64,000 nucleotides of DNA from Tubiluchus corallicola (lineage: Eukaryota > Priapulida > Priapulimorpha > Priapulimorphida > Tubiluchidae). Position 1 is the first letter of the stretch. Each line of letters starts with the position of its first letter. Under the pieces are notes generated by a model, which saw nothing but the letters and a program-made list of their open reading frames with translations, was not told the origin of the DNA and did not search any database. The stretch covers positions 20,001 through 84,000 of the forward strand of contig JAQGDQ010000725.1 in NCBI GenBank assembly GCA_030141605.1, read 5' to 3'. Below, in pieces: positions 48,562 to 60,814 of the stretch. Made by a program: the position numbers and the translations under genes.

Positions 48562-48929
48562 CTAAGTCAATATGGCGTACTCGGGAGAGTTTTGATCGCT
48601 GACCGTCGGGCCTATGTGATTGTTTATTTGTTTACTTGACTGGGGTGAGATATTTGTTTGTTGGTTTGACGAGGAACCCCCACTCGCAATGTTCCGATTG
48701 CTCACGTTTTTCGTGTTGGGAAGTTTGTTGTCCTTTTTCCACTTCATTCGTCGATTTTGAAACCAGATTTTGATTTGTCGCTCAGACAAGCATAGCGAGT
48801 GGGCGATCTCTATTCGTCTCCTTCTAGTCAAGTACCGGTTAAAGTGAAATTCTTTTTCCAGTTCCAGCACCTGGTGTCGGGTATAGGCAGTTCTGGCTCG
48901 TTTCGTCTCTCCTCCGTATCCTGCCGGAG
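48562..48929 (-). CDS. Hox4: Hox4/Deformed-class homeobox gene, last exon
   Basis: The exon encodes a sequence-specific nuclear transcription factor that patterns the anterior-posterior axis. It holds a full 60-residue homeodomain, from [20 protein letters not shown] to [13 protein letters not shown]. The recognition helix has Gln50 and Asn51 (IKIWFQNRR). The tail KLPNTKNV directly after it is the Hox4/Dfd signature; Hox5 proteins lack LPNTK. A Ser/Asn/Gln-rich C-terminus follows, ending SPEYAILT and TAG (48562-48564). The exon start is set by the acceptor ctctttcag at 48930 onwards; the first two bases complete a split codon. The hexapeptide (YPWM) exon should lie upstream (higher coordinates) but I did not find it before 64000, so the intron is long or exon 1 is outside. 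No frameshift or odd residue. HSLCLSERQ fits lophotrochozoan Hox4. The 3' UTR is not delimited. Confidence 0.93.
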
Positions 48930-48955
48930 CTGAAAGAGAAAAAAATTGAAAAATC
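48930..48955 (-). promoter_or_regulatory. Splice acceptor and polypyrimidine tract of the Hox exon
   Basis: The minus strand reads tttttcaatttttttctctt tcag immediately before the exon. It is a strong acceptor, and its position just before the homeodomain is the conserved Hox intron site. Confidence 0.85.
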
Positions 48956-49427
48956 AAGTTTCCTGTTTCACCAATTTAGCTTTCCTTTGTTACGATGCAA
49001 GCAGATCTTCGTCTAGTGAACTTTAGGAACCTTTTAATAGAAAAAAGGCGTTTAGAGACCTTGGACTTTCCTCTAATACTGGACCGAAATATTGGAATTC
49101 TTTGCATCAAAACCTTAGAATTGTTTCTACAGTATAACTTTTGAAAAATGTTTGAAGATACGTCTCTTTAAAAACTGTTATGATCAATTTTAACTGTTCT
49201 AGACATCAATAACGACCTATTTCTTTACTATAATTTCTTTGCTGTACGTGATTAACTTGTATGTCTTGTACAAAATTTTTAAATAATTTTATTAGTCTTA
49301 TATTTTCTTAATTGTGCTACTGTCACTATGATGTATTACTGTGCAGCGCCATTGAAATCACCCTCCAGTTTGTGTACTTCTTTGTCATTTATGGTAAAGC
49401 TTGAAGCTTATTCCTCTATGTAAGATG
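48956..49427 (-). other. Presumed Hox intron
   Basis: Upstream of the homeobox exon; no coding frame or repeat recognised. If exon 1 is beyond 64000 the whole remainder of the window on this strand is intronic. Confidence 0.5.
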
Positions 49428-49703
49428 TATGTATGTTAGTGTGTGTGTATGTATGTACGTATGTGTGTATGTGTGTATGTATGTATGTATGTATGTATGT
49501 ATGTATGTATGTGTGTGTGTATGTATGTATGTATGTATGTATGTATGTATGTATGTATGTATGTATGTATGTATGTATGTATGTATGTATGTATGTATGT
49601 ATGTATGTATGTATGTATGTATGTATGTATGTATGTATGTATGTATGTATGTATGTATGTATGTATGGTTGTATGTATGTGTGCGTGCGTGCGTGGTGCG
49701 TGA

Positions 49704-49735
<32 letters not shown>
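49428..49735. repeat. (GTAT)n then (GT)n microsatellite
   Basis: About 60 GTAT units with GTGT interruptions near 49465 and 49511, then gtgcgtgcgtgcgtg and (GT)n. The Met/Tyr/Val/Cys and Ile/His/Thr/Tyr frames are by-products. Confidence 0.97.
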
Positions 49736-50080
49736 TAATTTGTATATTATTCTCCCGTGCTTGTAATAGTTGGCATGTATAACTTCGAATTACTCCGTGT
49801 ACATAGATAACACAAGCACTAGGCATAGGTACACTGTAATAATTTACCCCCATGTTTATATTACTAATTTATTATTCTCGCACGCGTGTGCGTGGCCATT
49901 TGTACAATAATTATGTTGTCCAGCGAGACGCGGAAAGACTAATTGTTTAAACGCGATTTACGACCAAGCGTAGCAACAGAACAAGTCGACACCTTTTCTG
50001 TCCATATCACACATACCGGGCGATACCTCATTACTAAGGAGGGGCAGGCAGTACGATTACAATTTGCGCCACGTTCATAA
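49736..50080. other. Unassigned DNA
   Basis: Nothing recognised; cgcacgcgtgtgcg at 49878 is a short palindrome-like stretch. Confidence 0.4.
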
Positions 50081-50558
50081 AGCACAAGAAAACCCTCCAC
50101 TTACATAAACCTTGAAAAATTCGTTTTGAAATTTTATACCACTTATATAATGCCTTTTTGCAAACAGGGCTTGCGTCAGCAGTAACGCCGTATAAAAGTG
50201 GTAAATTTAAGCTACCGCGATGACCGTCAGGCGCAGTCATTTTAATGGCAGGTCGTTTGAAACAGGTTTAGATAACACTGCGTTTGAAAAAAAAAATAAT
50301 CAGAGCATTCGTAGCACACATGTTTCTAACTAAATAAAATTGTAAGTTGCTGTATCTTGTCAATAAGTTTAAAAATACGATTTTGTTAGTGAGTGGCGCA
50401 CTCTGACTGGTGACCCAGCGATAAGTTATATAGATTTCCATGGAAAGTTTTTGGGACATAATTTTACATTTCCTTTTCTGCATGAAATTGCTATAAAGTA
50501 ATTGAATTTTTAAGACGATTTTTCTGAAAGCTACTTCGGGTACCCCTTTTCTTCTCCT
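50081..50558 (+). mobile_element. Family B element, intact-looking short form
   Basis: Left tip AGCACAAGAAAACCCTCC after ATAA (TTAA with one change, 50077-50080). Right tip the complement of AGGAGAAGAAAAGGGGTACC before TTAA (50559-50562). At 478 bp it lacks part of the middle seen at 20.7 kb. This copy best shows both terminal repeats. Confidence 0.8.
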
Positions 50559-50689
50559 TTAAATACGACTGATTGTAAGGACAGTCTAAAATTCTGTTAG
50601 CCAAGTTTGGGTGGGATGTTTAAAATTCATGTAAATTTATAAGCCTTAAACAACTTACATATTTGTTTTGTTGACTAACTTATTTGCTA

Positions 50690-50862
50690 GTGTGATCGTT
50701 TGTGTGTTTGTTTGTCTGTATGTATGCGTGTATGTTTGTTTGCATGTTTGTCTATCTGTGTGTTTGCTGGTCTGTCTCTTTGTTTGTTTGCTTGTTTGTA
50801 CGTATGTTTGTTTGTGTCTGTTTGTTCGTTTTTGTCAATTTGTTTGTTTTTTGACTTATTTC
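50690..50862. repeat. Degenerate (TTTG)n / (TGTx)n tract
   Basis: Irregular tttg, tctg, tatg and cttg four-base steps. The Cys/Val/Phe-rich frame at 50668-50868 is a by-product. Confidence 0.85.
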
Positions 50863-51518
50863 ATGTAACCTAAGCAATGATACAAATGCACAATGAGTGA
50901 AATGGTTAAAACGTTTGCAACATAATTAATTTAATTTATTATTTAATACGAACTCAGACGGCGCACAATACGCATTAGTAAACGGATACAGTGTGAACGT
51001 AGAAAATAACATGTACAGATGCAGTACATTGCAAGCGCAAATTTTGGGTGACAATGAGAAGATTACAAACATATAACAATTACACAATTGCACAATAATA
51101 CAATTATTCAAACACAAGCAAATAGTTTAACTGCAAGTAAGTAACCTTCGAACTCCTCATGCTATAATTAATAAATTATAATTACAAAATACGTACAACA
51201 TATTACATAAACAAATTAGTACGGAAAAACGAGTTGTCTATAGACATAGAACATTTATTTTCTCCAATACTGTTTCACAGCAAAGTTTGTTAAATATAAA
51301 ATAATTGTAATCATGGAGCAGGACAGGGAGAGGTACCAAAGGGACATCTAGTCTCCTGCCCTTTCTAATACATAGATTGGTGTACGGTGATGCTGCAGAT
51401 AACAAACACAGAGGTAGTAAAAAGGCAATTATAACTGTAATAGATGAGACATAATTTGAGACCAGTGGTTAAAATGCAATGAAGTTAAATGTATACAGAG
51501 CCTAAGCACAATGAAAAA
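50863..51518. other. Unassigned DNA
   Basis: No gene or repeat recognised. Confidence 0.4.
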
Positions 51519-51583
51519 TAACAATAAAGTGACTGAATAACAATAAAGTGACTGAATAACAATGAAGTGACTGAATAATAAGG
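51519..51583. repeat. Three copies of a 20-bp repeat
   Basis: caataaagtgactgaataa three times in a row, the last with caatgaag. Confidence 0.85.
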
Positions 51584-51599
51584 AGTGAGTTTTGCTTAA

Positions 51600-52187
51600 A
51601 GCAAAGCCAAACCCAATCTTAAACTGCAGGCCAAAACAGCCAGTTTTTTGAACTATTGAAAGGAAACATACTATTTTTCAAGAATGACTTACGTGAAAGA
51701 ATTATTACCACACAAACACAATTTCACGTTCGCGTCGCTAGTTCTTTGCCGTTACGTGCATTCGCCATTCGCTAGTTACTAGCGCCTGCAGTTCGGAAAA
51801 GCAAAAAAAACAGGCACTGTACCTCTCAGTTCAGATGTGTTTGTTTGTGACGAATTACGCACGTTCGATAGCTCATGCGTGAGTATAGCGGTAAATTTAA
51901 AATTTGAATTTTTATCTTAAAACTTACCTAGTTTTTGCTACTGAATATCTTACTGTACTTCAATTTTCGCTTTCGCAAACACCTGCAACACGCTGATGGA
52001 ATATTTTTGCTGTTGAAAATTATGCTAATTTGTGACGTCATCAATAGTTGGCTCACCGCCGTTAATTAAGATCTTAATCTATTATTTAATTATCAGAAAC
52101 GCTTTTGTAGTATTAATTGTGTTAAAATGTATACTTTTTACCGAACTTGAAAATGGGATAGTATATGAAAAATCATCCTGTCTTCCT
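51600..52187 (+). mobile_element. Family A element, reference copy
   Basis: TTAA at 51596-51599 and 52188-52191. Left tip AGCAAAGCCAAACCCAATC, right tip the complement of AGGAAGACAGGATGATTTTT. The 588-bp body contains ctcagttcagatgtgt, agctcatgcgtgagtatagc and ttgtgacgtcatcaatag in the order used to orient the other copies. No transposase frame; non-autonomous. Confidence 0.85.
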
Positions 52188-52191
52188 TTAA

Positions 52192-52561
52192 TAGTTTCCC
52201 AACATCATCCCAAAACTGCTAGATGCATTTAGGGGCAAGCAACAGCTTTACGAAATTAGGGTTTTGCGATACTCGAAAAAAGCTAAACTCAAAAACTAAT
52301 AATCTATCTCGAAGATCATTACAGAGTTCACACGAATAACCTTTGATTGCTCAAAATTGGTCGTGGAGTGGAGAACATATACATACATTTTGCCAAGACA
52401 AAACTGGCATTGCTATAAAAAGCGCAGTTTTACAGCAAATTAATTTAATTAACCGAAGAAGTGATTAGCTTGATACTCGTGTATTTAAAACGAGAAACTG
52501 GCAAATTTAAATAGAGTAAATTTAAATAATGTAATATTTGCAAAGAATCTATATATTAATA
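52192..52561. other. Unassigned DNA
   Basis: Nothing recognised before the (TA)n run. Confidence 0.4.
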
Positions 52562-52846
52562 TTCTTTGTATATTTATATATATATTTATATATATATATA
52601 TATATATATAAGATTCGAGGCTACAGCCCAGACGACGGCACCATTTGCGGCGATCTATACATCAAGCGAAAGGTCTCGATCTAGTGTCGTGCCATTGGGG
52701 GTTTATTTTTCGAATGGGGCCCAACGGGAGGAACGGGGGGGGGCGAAAATCCTCCAGAAATGGCCATTTTTCGGCCGTTTTTTGCAAAACTTATACCTCT
52801 TATTTCTGAAGAACTGGAACGGGCCATAGGTGGTGCTGGTAAAGGA
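52562..52846 (+). repeat. (TA)n run plus family C dispersed repeat, copy 2
   Basis: A TA run (52568-52610) is followed by gattcgaggctacagcccag. The part 52680-52842 matches 16217-16376 in reverse (gaaaggtctcgatctagtgt, ttatttctgaagaactggaa). It ends with ggtggtgctggtaaagg, where the 23-bp satellite starts. Confidence 0.8.
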
Positions 52847-52847
52847 A

Positions 52848-53888
52848 TTAATTGAGGTATACACGAGTAAACAATCGAGGTATACACGAATGAACAATCG
52901 AGGTATACACGAGTAAACATTTGAGGTATACACGAGTAAACAATCGAGGTATACACGAGTAAACAATCGAGGTATACATGAGTAAACAATTGATGTACAC
53001 ACGAGTAAACAATTGATGTACACACGAGTAAACAATCGAGGTATACACGAGTAAACAATCGAGGCATACTCAAGTAAACAATCGAGGTATACACGAGTAA
53101 ACAATCGAGGTATACACGAGTAAACAATCGAGGTATACACGAGTAAACAATTGATGTACACATGAGTAAGCAATCGAGGTATACACGAGTAAACAATCGA
53201 GGTATACATAGTAAACAATCGAGGTATACACGAGTAAACAATTGAGGTATACACGAGTAAATAATCGAGGTATGCACAAGTAAACAATTGAGGTATACAC
53301 GAGTAAACAATTGAGGTATACACGAGTAAACAATTGAGGTATACACGAGTAAACAATTGAGGTATACACGAGTAAACAACTGGGGTATACACGAGTAAAC
53401 AATTGAGGTACACACGAGTAAACAATTGATGTACACACGAGTAAACAATTGACGTATACGAGTAAACAATTGAGGTATACACGAGTAAACAATTGATGAA
53501 CACACGAGTAAACAATCGAGGTATACACGAGTAAACAATCGAGGTATACACGAGTAAACATTTGAGGTATACACGAGTAAACAATTGATGTACACACGAG
53601 TAAACAATCGAGGTATACACGAGTAAACAATCGAGGTATACACGAGTAAACAATCGAGGTATACACGAGTAAACAATTGAGGTATACACGAGTAAATAAT
53701 CGAGGTATACACAAGTAAACAATTGAGGTATACACGAGTAAACAATTGAGGTATACACGAGTAAACAATTGAGGTATATACGAGTAAACAATTGAGGTAT
53801 ACACGAGTAAACAATTGAGGTACACACGAGTAAACAATTGATGTACACACGAGTAAACAATCGAGGTATACACGAGTAAACAATTAAT
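52848..53888. repeat. 23-bp satellite, about 45 copies
   Basis: The unit is aatcgaggtatacacgagta then aac, with aattg/aatcg and gtacac/gtatac variants. The variant order around aattgaggtacacacgag (53401) recurs at 53812, suggesting an 18-unit (~411-bp) block duplication. The 280-400-codon minus frames (repeating CIPQLFTRVYLN and the like) arise because 23 bp read three times gives a 23-residue cycle in every frame without stops. Confidence 0.96.
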
Positions 53889-54000
53889 TAAAGCACTATG
53901 AACACAAATGGCTGCCAAAAAGGGAATTGATCTAATCTTGAATTTTTACAGGATTGCAGCAATTAGTATGGATTATAGGCATAACGTATTCAATGTAAAC
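53889..54000. other. Short unassigned linker
   Basis: No feature between the satellite and the family A copy. Confidence 0.4.
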
Positions 54001-54004
54001 TTGA

Positions 54005-54634
54005 AGAAAGACAGGATGATTTTCACATACTACCCCATTACCAAGTACGATAAAAAGTATACGTTTTAACACAGTTAATACTGTAAAAGCGTTTCTGATA
54101 ATTAAATAATAGATTACAATTTTAATTAACGGCGAGCGAGTCCAACTATTGATGACATCACAAACTAACATAATTTTCAACAGCAAAAATATTCCACGAG
54201 CGTGTTGAACATGTTTGTGAAAGTGAATATTGAAGTACAGCGCTACTGTAAGATATTCAGTGTGTCGTACTAAAGCTAGGCAAGTTTTAAGATAAAAACT
54301 CAAATTTCAAATTTACAGCTGTGGTCACGCATGAGCTTGCAAACGTGTACAGTTCGTTACAACTGAATTATCGTTGCATTACAAAGTAACACATTTGAAC
54401 TGAGAGGTACAGCACTTGTTTTTGTGCAGTGCGTTTCCGAAATGCAGGCGCCAGTCTAACCAGCGAATTGCAAAATGCATGTAACAGCGAGGAACTAGTG
54501 GCACGAACGTGAAATTGTGTTTGTGTGGTAACAATTCTTTCACGTAAGTCATTTTTTAAAAAATAGTATGTTTCCTTTCAACATTTTAAAGAGCAGATTG
54601 TTTAATCTACAGTTTAAGATTGGTTCGGTTTACT
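54005..54634 (-). mobile_element. Family A element
   Basis: Left tip AGAAAGACAGGATGATTTT after TTGA (54001-54004, TTAA with one change). The right end is the complement of AAACCGAACCAATC, with the TTAA lost. Reverse orientation relative to the 51.6-kb copy, about 630 bp. Its core is not inverted, unlike the 7.7-kb copy. Confidence 0.8.
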
Positions 54635-55605
<971 letters not shown>

Positions 55606-55756
55606 AACGAGAAGAGGGAAGTACAGAAAGACAAAAGTGGTTTAATGTCTTTGTGTCACCTATTGCCTAGTGTTTGTGTTGCAAAAACAGTCTGTAATTA
55701 CGTTTCGCAACCACGAAATATCAAGATTACCTACGAAAGGCTTGCTAAATAAACAA

Positions 55757-56921
55757 ATTACACCTGAGGGAAAAAACATGTTCATAAGTAAAGCTTAAAA
55801 AATTCGTTCTGAAGTTTTGTACCTCTTATATGCTGTCTTATTGTATACAGAGCTTATGTTAGCAGTAGTATTGTATAAAACTTGTAAATTTAAATTCCAG
55901 CGATGACCGTCAGGCACAGCCATTTTAACGGTAAATCCTTTGAAACAACTTTGGATAACAATGCGTCAAGTTTGAGAAAATAATCAGAGTATTCGTAGCG
56001 CACGTGTTACTAACTAAGCAAAAGCGTAAATTACCTATTTACCTTGCCAGAAAGATCAATAATATTATGTTCTTGGTATTGTTAAAATATTATATTGTTA
56101 ATAAAGTCAACAATGTGTTTTTTGGTGAAAAGTGGTGCACACTGGGATAGCGATGCAGTGACCTTTTCCAGCAATAAGCTGGTGATGCTGGCTTGTACCA
56201 GGTGATATTAAGAATATAATAAATATATGATAAAATATTAAGAATTTTCTTTTCTCTGTGACCTTTTCTCTAAAGGCTGTAAAGATAATAACGGTCATCC
56301 AATATTGCCGAATTGTAACTGTGGATTTCGATTTGAGTCTGTTGAACACTTTTCGTTGCACTGCCCATTGTATCAACAAACTGGGGTTGTTGTGTTTGAT
56401 AAATTAAATGAAATACTTCTGCCCGAAAACCTTAATATAGCTGCCTTAGGAACTAATGATCTGTTGAAGTTATTATTATTCGGAAAAGATGAATTTAACT
56501 ATGTTGCTAACTGTAAAATATTACAATGCATACATGACTTTATATTACGTACTAAACGCTTCCAATAGTTTCTATCTGATATAAAATGCATCAGTCTTAA
56601 ATATTCGTACATTAATATTTTCTAACCGTCATTTTCTACTAATGTCTAATGTAATCATGCAGTAAAACTTGTCAGCTTGTGTAGTTATAGTCTGTTCTTA
56701 CTGTAAATGTTTTTGTAAATAGTGTATAAAGTCTGTTGTGGTGAGGATCCTAAATCATGTTGTTCAAACTGTCTGATCCAATCCTATAATAAATTATGTT
56801 TAAACTGAATTTTCTTTTCCAATTACATGAATCTTTAAAACAGATAAGTACAATGCTAGGCAATATTACTTTGTATGGAAAGTTCTTTGGGATACGCTTT
56901 AAAAATCCGCTTTCTTCTCCT
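55757..56921 (+). mobile_element. Family B element interrupted by a LINE
   Basis: Family B phrases gtagtattgtataaaacttg, cgatgaccgtcaggcaca and gtggtgcacactgggatag lie left of the LINE. ccaattacatgaatctttaa and the terminal ctttcttctcc before TTAA (56922-56925) lie right of it. The LINE occupies 56255-56806. The left tip is not clear. Confidence 0.75.
56255..56806 (+). mobile_element. 5'-truncated LINE tail with 13-bp duplication
   Basis: The frame (56305-56568) encodes the Cys/His tail of a LINE reverse transcriptase: PNCNCGFRFESVEHFSLHCP, then KLNEILLPENLN and KLLLFGKDEFNYVANCKILQ, ending TKRFQ. The 3' UTR ends cctataataaattatgttta. Flanking gaattttcttttc occurs at 56242-56254 and 56807-56819. 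Same family as 23.65 kb. The retained frame is open, so the insertion is probably young. The clade (CR1/L2/Jockey-like) is not settled. Confidence 0.9.
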
Positions 56922-56925
56922 TTAA

Positions 56926-57349
56926 TTTTTTAAATAGATTTCAAATCTTAAAGCCATTTTACGATTATTTTTAAGTATTGTCAAAGTATTGACATTTTCT
57001 ATGAATTTCAAAAATATGGACACATGGTACATTTTGAAAATTTAACATCAAAAGGGGAAAGAGGGACTGGGGCAGGTATACAATTTCCCATTTCTATTAT
57101 ATTTAAGCTTTGGGACAGGGACGGCGTCACTAATTTTTGACGTGCGCACCTCATGACTCATAAACGTAGGATGCGTGAAGTCCCAGTGATCCCACGGGTC
57201 TCGTCAGGGTCCCAGAGTAAACGTCGTCCCATATTTACCAGTGTTCAATGTTTAGCAACGATTACTTTTAATTTAGCTGATGTACATGACGAAATAGAAC
57301 TCGAACGTAACAAAGGATTGTCATCATAAGATGAGACACCATGATAGGG
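56926..57349. other. Unassigned DNA
   Basis: Nothing recognised. Confidence 0.4.
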
Positions 57350-58415
57350 TAAAATATAGAATGCATCGATTTCTAAACATGGCAAGTAGTGAGAGGAATT
57401 CTGTTTGATGACCTACAAACAGTACTACAACCAGATGAAATGCACATTATTACAATTCTAGTAAAGGATGTTAAATTTACGTAAAAGTTGGGAACACCTT
57501 AGGAAGAAGTTTTAGCACGAATATTGGAGTCCCCCAGGGGGACTGTCTTAGTCCAATACTTTTCTACCTAGCAAATGCACTTAAAATCCAAACTCCTCCA
57601 AATGATCATCATGATTACGATACCAGTGTTTGTGATAACCTTCCTCAACATATTCTGGATCATTCCTATCCTGTTTTGGAATCCTATGAACCATAACTTA
57701 TTGATCAGCAATACGCAGACGATATTAGATGGATTAGTGTATCAAATTTTCAAATTAACATAATAAAAAGGGATTTTTCAAAAAAAGCTAGAGAAAAGAA
57801 ATCTTCAACCAGTCAAAGCAGAAGAATATTTTATTGCAAGAGATGGTAATCAGTCTTGGAAAAAGTGCAAGTATATTCTAAACACTGAAGAAGATATTAA
57901 AAGCAGAAAGCAACAAGCAATGCATGCTTTTCTTCAGCACAAGAATGTATTAACTAGCAAGAAATTAAGTCTTAACGTAAGACTTCAATTATTTAATGCA
58001 TACGTTACCAGCATATTTATGCACAACAGTGAAACTTGGTGTTTAACGATTACTCAAGAAAAGCGGATTGACACATCTCACACAAGCCTTCTAAGCAAAG
58101 TTTTAAAGATAAGATGGCCATACATAATCAAAAATGAAGATTCATACACCAGAACAAAAGAAATTTATTGGAGTTCAAAAGTCAAGATCCGAAGATTAAG
58201 ATGGCTAGGACATCTTCTACGATTACCAAATGAAGCGCCAGTAAAAATCACCTTAAAGGAAGCCTTAAAACTTTGCAAAAAACCACCTGGCAACCCAAAA
58301 AACACCTTGGATAGCTAAGATAAATAAATATATTCAACAACTTTAGCCAAATCTATCTTTAGGAGTAGAAGACTTACGCTGTTAGCTGCAGATAGGAGTG
58401 AGTGGAATGCGCTAA
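57350..58415 (+). mobile_element. LINE reverse-transcriptase pseudogene
   Basis: Read across frames the fragment follows reverse-transcriptase order. A damaged AFD-type start near 57360 is followed by ILFDDLQTVLQPDEMH. After a one-base shift comes FSTNIGVPQGDCLSPILF (57510-57570), a stop within the next stretch, and the catalytic box as QQYADDI (57706-57726). Then come WKKCKYILNTEEDI, RLQLFNAYVTSIFMHNSETW and RLRWLGHLLRLPNEAP (57778-58318). A last frame change gives LAADRSEWNALTN near 58395. The stop codons and at least three frame changes make it dead. The C-terminal wording resembles RTE-like LINEs of molluscs and cnidarians. Confidence 0.85.
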
Positions 58416-59534
58416 CAAATTTTAATTGCTCAATATCTACAACAAATGGAATGAAATTCAAGAAAGACTCCTAAATAACACCTACGAATGTTTATCATTG
58501 CGTTAAAATCGGTTGTAATTATAAACAGGTTTTTTCTTAATTTCTGTTACGATCCAAAGCCTAACTTCGCAAGCCTTGCTGTATAAACAAAAATTCACCA
58601 TTAGGCCAATACAGTATCGCAGCACTGATTAAATTTAGTGGAAATTAGATTATTATTTCTGGACGCCGTGGCATATATTAACCTAATTATTTAAATGACG
58701 TTAATTGAAAATAGTAAGATTATAAAGACCGATCATTGCTGTTAATAGACAGTGATAAAATAACTTTATGTACAGACACGAGATGAACATATGGGCTATC
58801 AGGAATACTATGAAAATACCATACGTATGGTTTAAAAATATTATAGTAAATAAGAAAATTTAAAAGACACAAAGTTCGTGATACAGTCCGAGGGTACAAG
58901 ATGATACTTCTTCAGTTAAATACACGTTATCTTATACATTACTAATTTTACAAAAATACCTACACGACAAACACTAACATTCTGTGATACGAAAAGGGTA
59001 AAAAAGTTGTAAATAAACTTACGGTAAAGGTAATTAAATCTATTAAAACGTAGGTATTAAAATTTATACTGAACATAACTTGTGTGTTTTGTACAGACAC
59101 TAAAGATGGAGCTTGACAATCTAGGGAGAATCTTTAAAATAAAATTAAGTTATCATTAAGCTTTTTCGTACTTCCAGTGATTAATGATGATCGTGAAAAG
59201 GTCAAAGGTTAAGTGTACCAGACAACGCTTTTGTGTACACTTGACAACGCCTCACACCCCATGTTGGTCTTGGTGTTGTTGCTTCAATTATATATACTAT
59301 ACAATTACTTACTATACTCTTAGTTAGCACACTATTTAATTTTACGTGAATTTTTACTATTTTTGGATAAGAATAACATGTTAGTTTAAAACTAACAGCA
59401 TTACTTAAACGATGCAATGTTTTTTACTTAGTTATATGTTTACTTAGTTACGCGCGTGTGAACAACGAAAGTGTGAAAAGGCTTGTTACTTTTATAATAG
59501 CCAAATAAGGATTTCGTCTCTATTATTAAAGCAG

Positions 59535-59568
<34 letters not shown>

Positions 59569-59974
59569 GTAATTTCTGGTTAGAACTTCTGGTAAGATCT
59601 TATTGAATTTAAGCTTGAAAATAAGATGTCTGGGCTGTCTGACTGTACACCACAAGTAGTTACTTACTCTAAATATTTATAAAGTCAATGAGGGAAATAT
59701 ATTTGGTTATCTTTCAAGATCCTAGCTATATCTAATGAAAGTCAGGTATGTTTGTCGGTTTAATTTTTATTTTTTCTTTATTAGTAATTTTATTTTTTGT
59801 TTTAATTTAGTTCTTAATGCAGTCTCTTCATGTTGTTGTAACATCTAATTTTTTATTATTGTGTATTCCGGTGTAGTTGAAATAGTCCAAGAGACCGAAA
59901 GCTCCTGAAAAAGTAAAGAATTTTTGAGATTTATGGGCATTTGACTTCTTCTGAATTTAAGCTGTTCGAAATAA
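58416..59974. other. Unassigned AT-rich DNA with short (AAT)n
   Basis: No gene recognised over 1.5 kb. About ten AAT units at 59538-59568. Confidence 0.4.
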
Positions 59975-60455
59975 ATGCATAGCCAGTATGTGAATCAATA
60001 TTTCGTGTTTATGAATCCGACTTTCCAACGTGTCAAGTGTGTTTCATTTTTTTGCAAATATATACTTTATATTTATCATTTACATCTTTTGAAGTATATG
60101 TAAAAAGCATGCCTAAAACATGTATAAAACATGTGTAAAGTATATACATACATGCATAGCCAGTATGTAAATCAAAATTTCGTGTTCATGAACCCGACTT
60201 TCCAACGTGTTAAGTGTGTTTCATTTTTTCAATAATATTTACTTTATATTTGTCATTTACATCTTTTGAAGTATATGTACAAAGCATGCCTAAAACATGT
60301 ATAAAACATGTATAAAGTATATACATACATGCATAGCCAGTGTGTAAAACAAAATTTCGTGTTCATGAACCCGAACTTCCAACGTGTTAAGTGTGTTTCG
60401 TTTTTTTAATAATATATACTTTATATTTATCATTTACATGTTTTGAAGTATATGT
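59975..60455. repeat. Three tandem ~177-bp units
   Basis: The phrase tgcatagccagt starts units at about 59976, 60153 and 60330 (177-bp spacing). Each continues with aatttcgtgttcatgaaccc, aacgtgttaagtgtgtttc and aaagcatgcctaaaacatgt. Divergence between units is moderate; the third is incomplete. Confidence 0.88.
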
Positions 60456-60814
60456 ATAGAGCTTTTTCCGTTAGAGTATTAGAGCATTATGCTTGCATGC
60501 ATTGCATTTCGCCCTGCTTGGAATGATGAACGTCTTCTCTGCTTCCTGATGAAGATGGACGAGAGATTAGTGTCCCTTCTATATTCTGCGTGATACAAAT
60601 GACTCTTGTATATAGACCACACGCTGTAAATTGTCGCTGTATGAAATGGCCGTTAGCTAGTCTAGTTCCGAAAAATCCTGATCTGTTTTTGTAATGGAGC
60701 AAACAAACAATCGTTGCAAAACAGTAAAACGTTATCCGAATTCTTAGTTCGTGCATTATTTTGCATCTTTTCTATTGTTTTTGTTTGAAAGATTTCTTTG
60801 TCGAGAACAAGACA
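60456..60814. other. Unassigned DNA
   Basis: An 89-codon minus frame (60487-60756) has no recognisable domain. Confidence 0.4.

Noticed and set aside
48562-48929. Assignment of the homeobox exon to Hox5 or Antp class
   Set aside because: LPNTK directly after the homeodomain and [14 protein letters not shown] in helix 1 fit Hox4/Deformed; Hox5 and Antp proteins lack the LPNTK tail.
52681-53918. Long minus-strand open frames up to 400 codons (CIPQLFTRVYLN-like repeats) as a repeat protein
   Set aside because: The 23-bp unit lacks stops in all three minus frames, so every frame stays open. There is no non-repeat domain or start context, and the sequence is a simple satellite.
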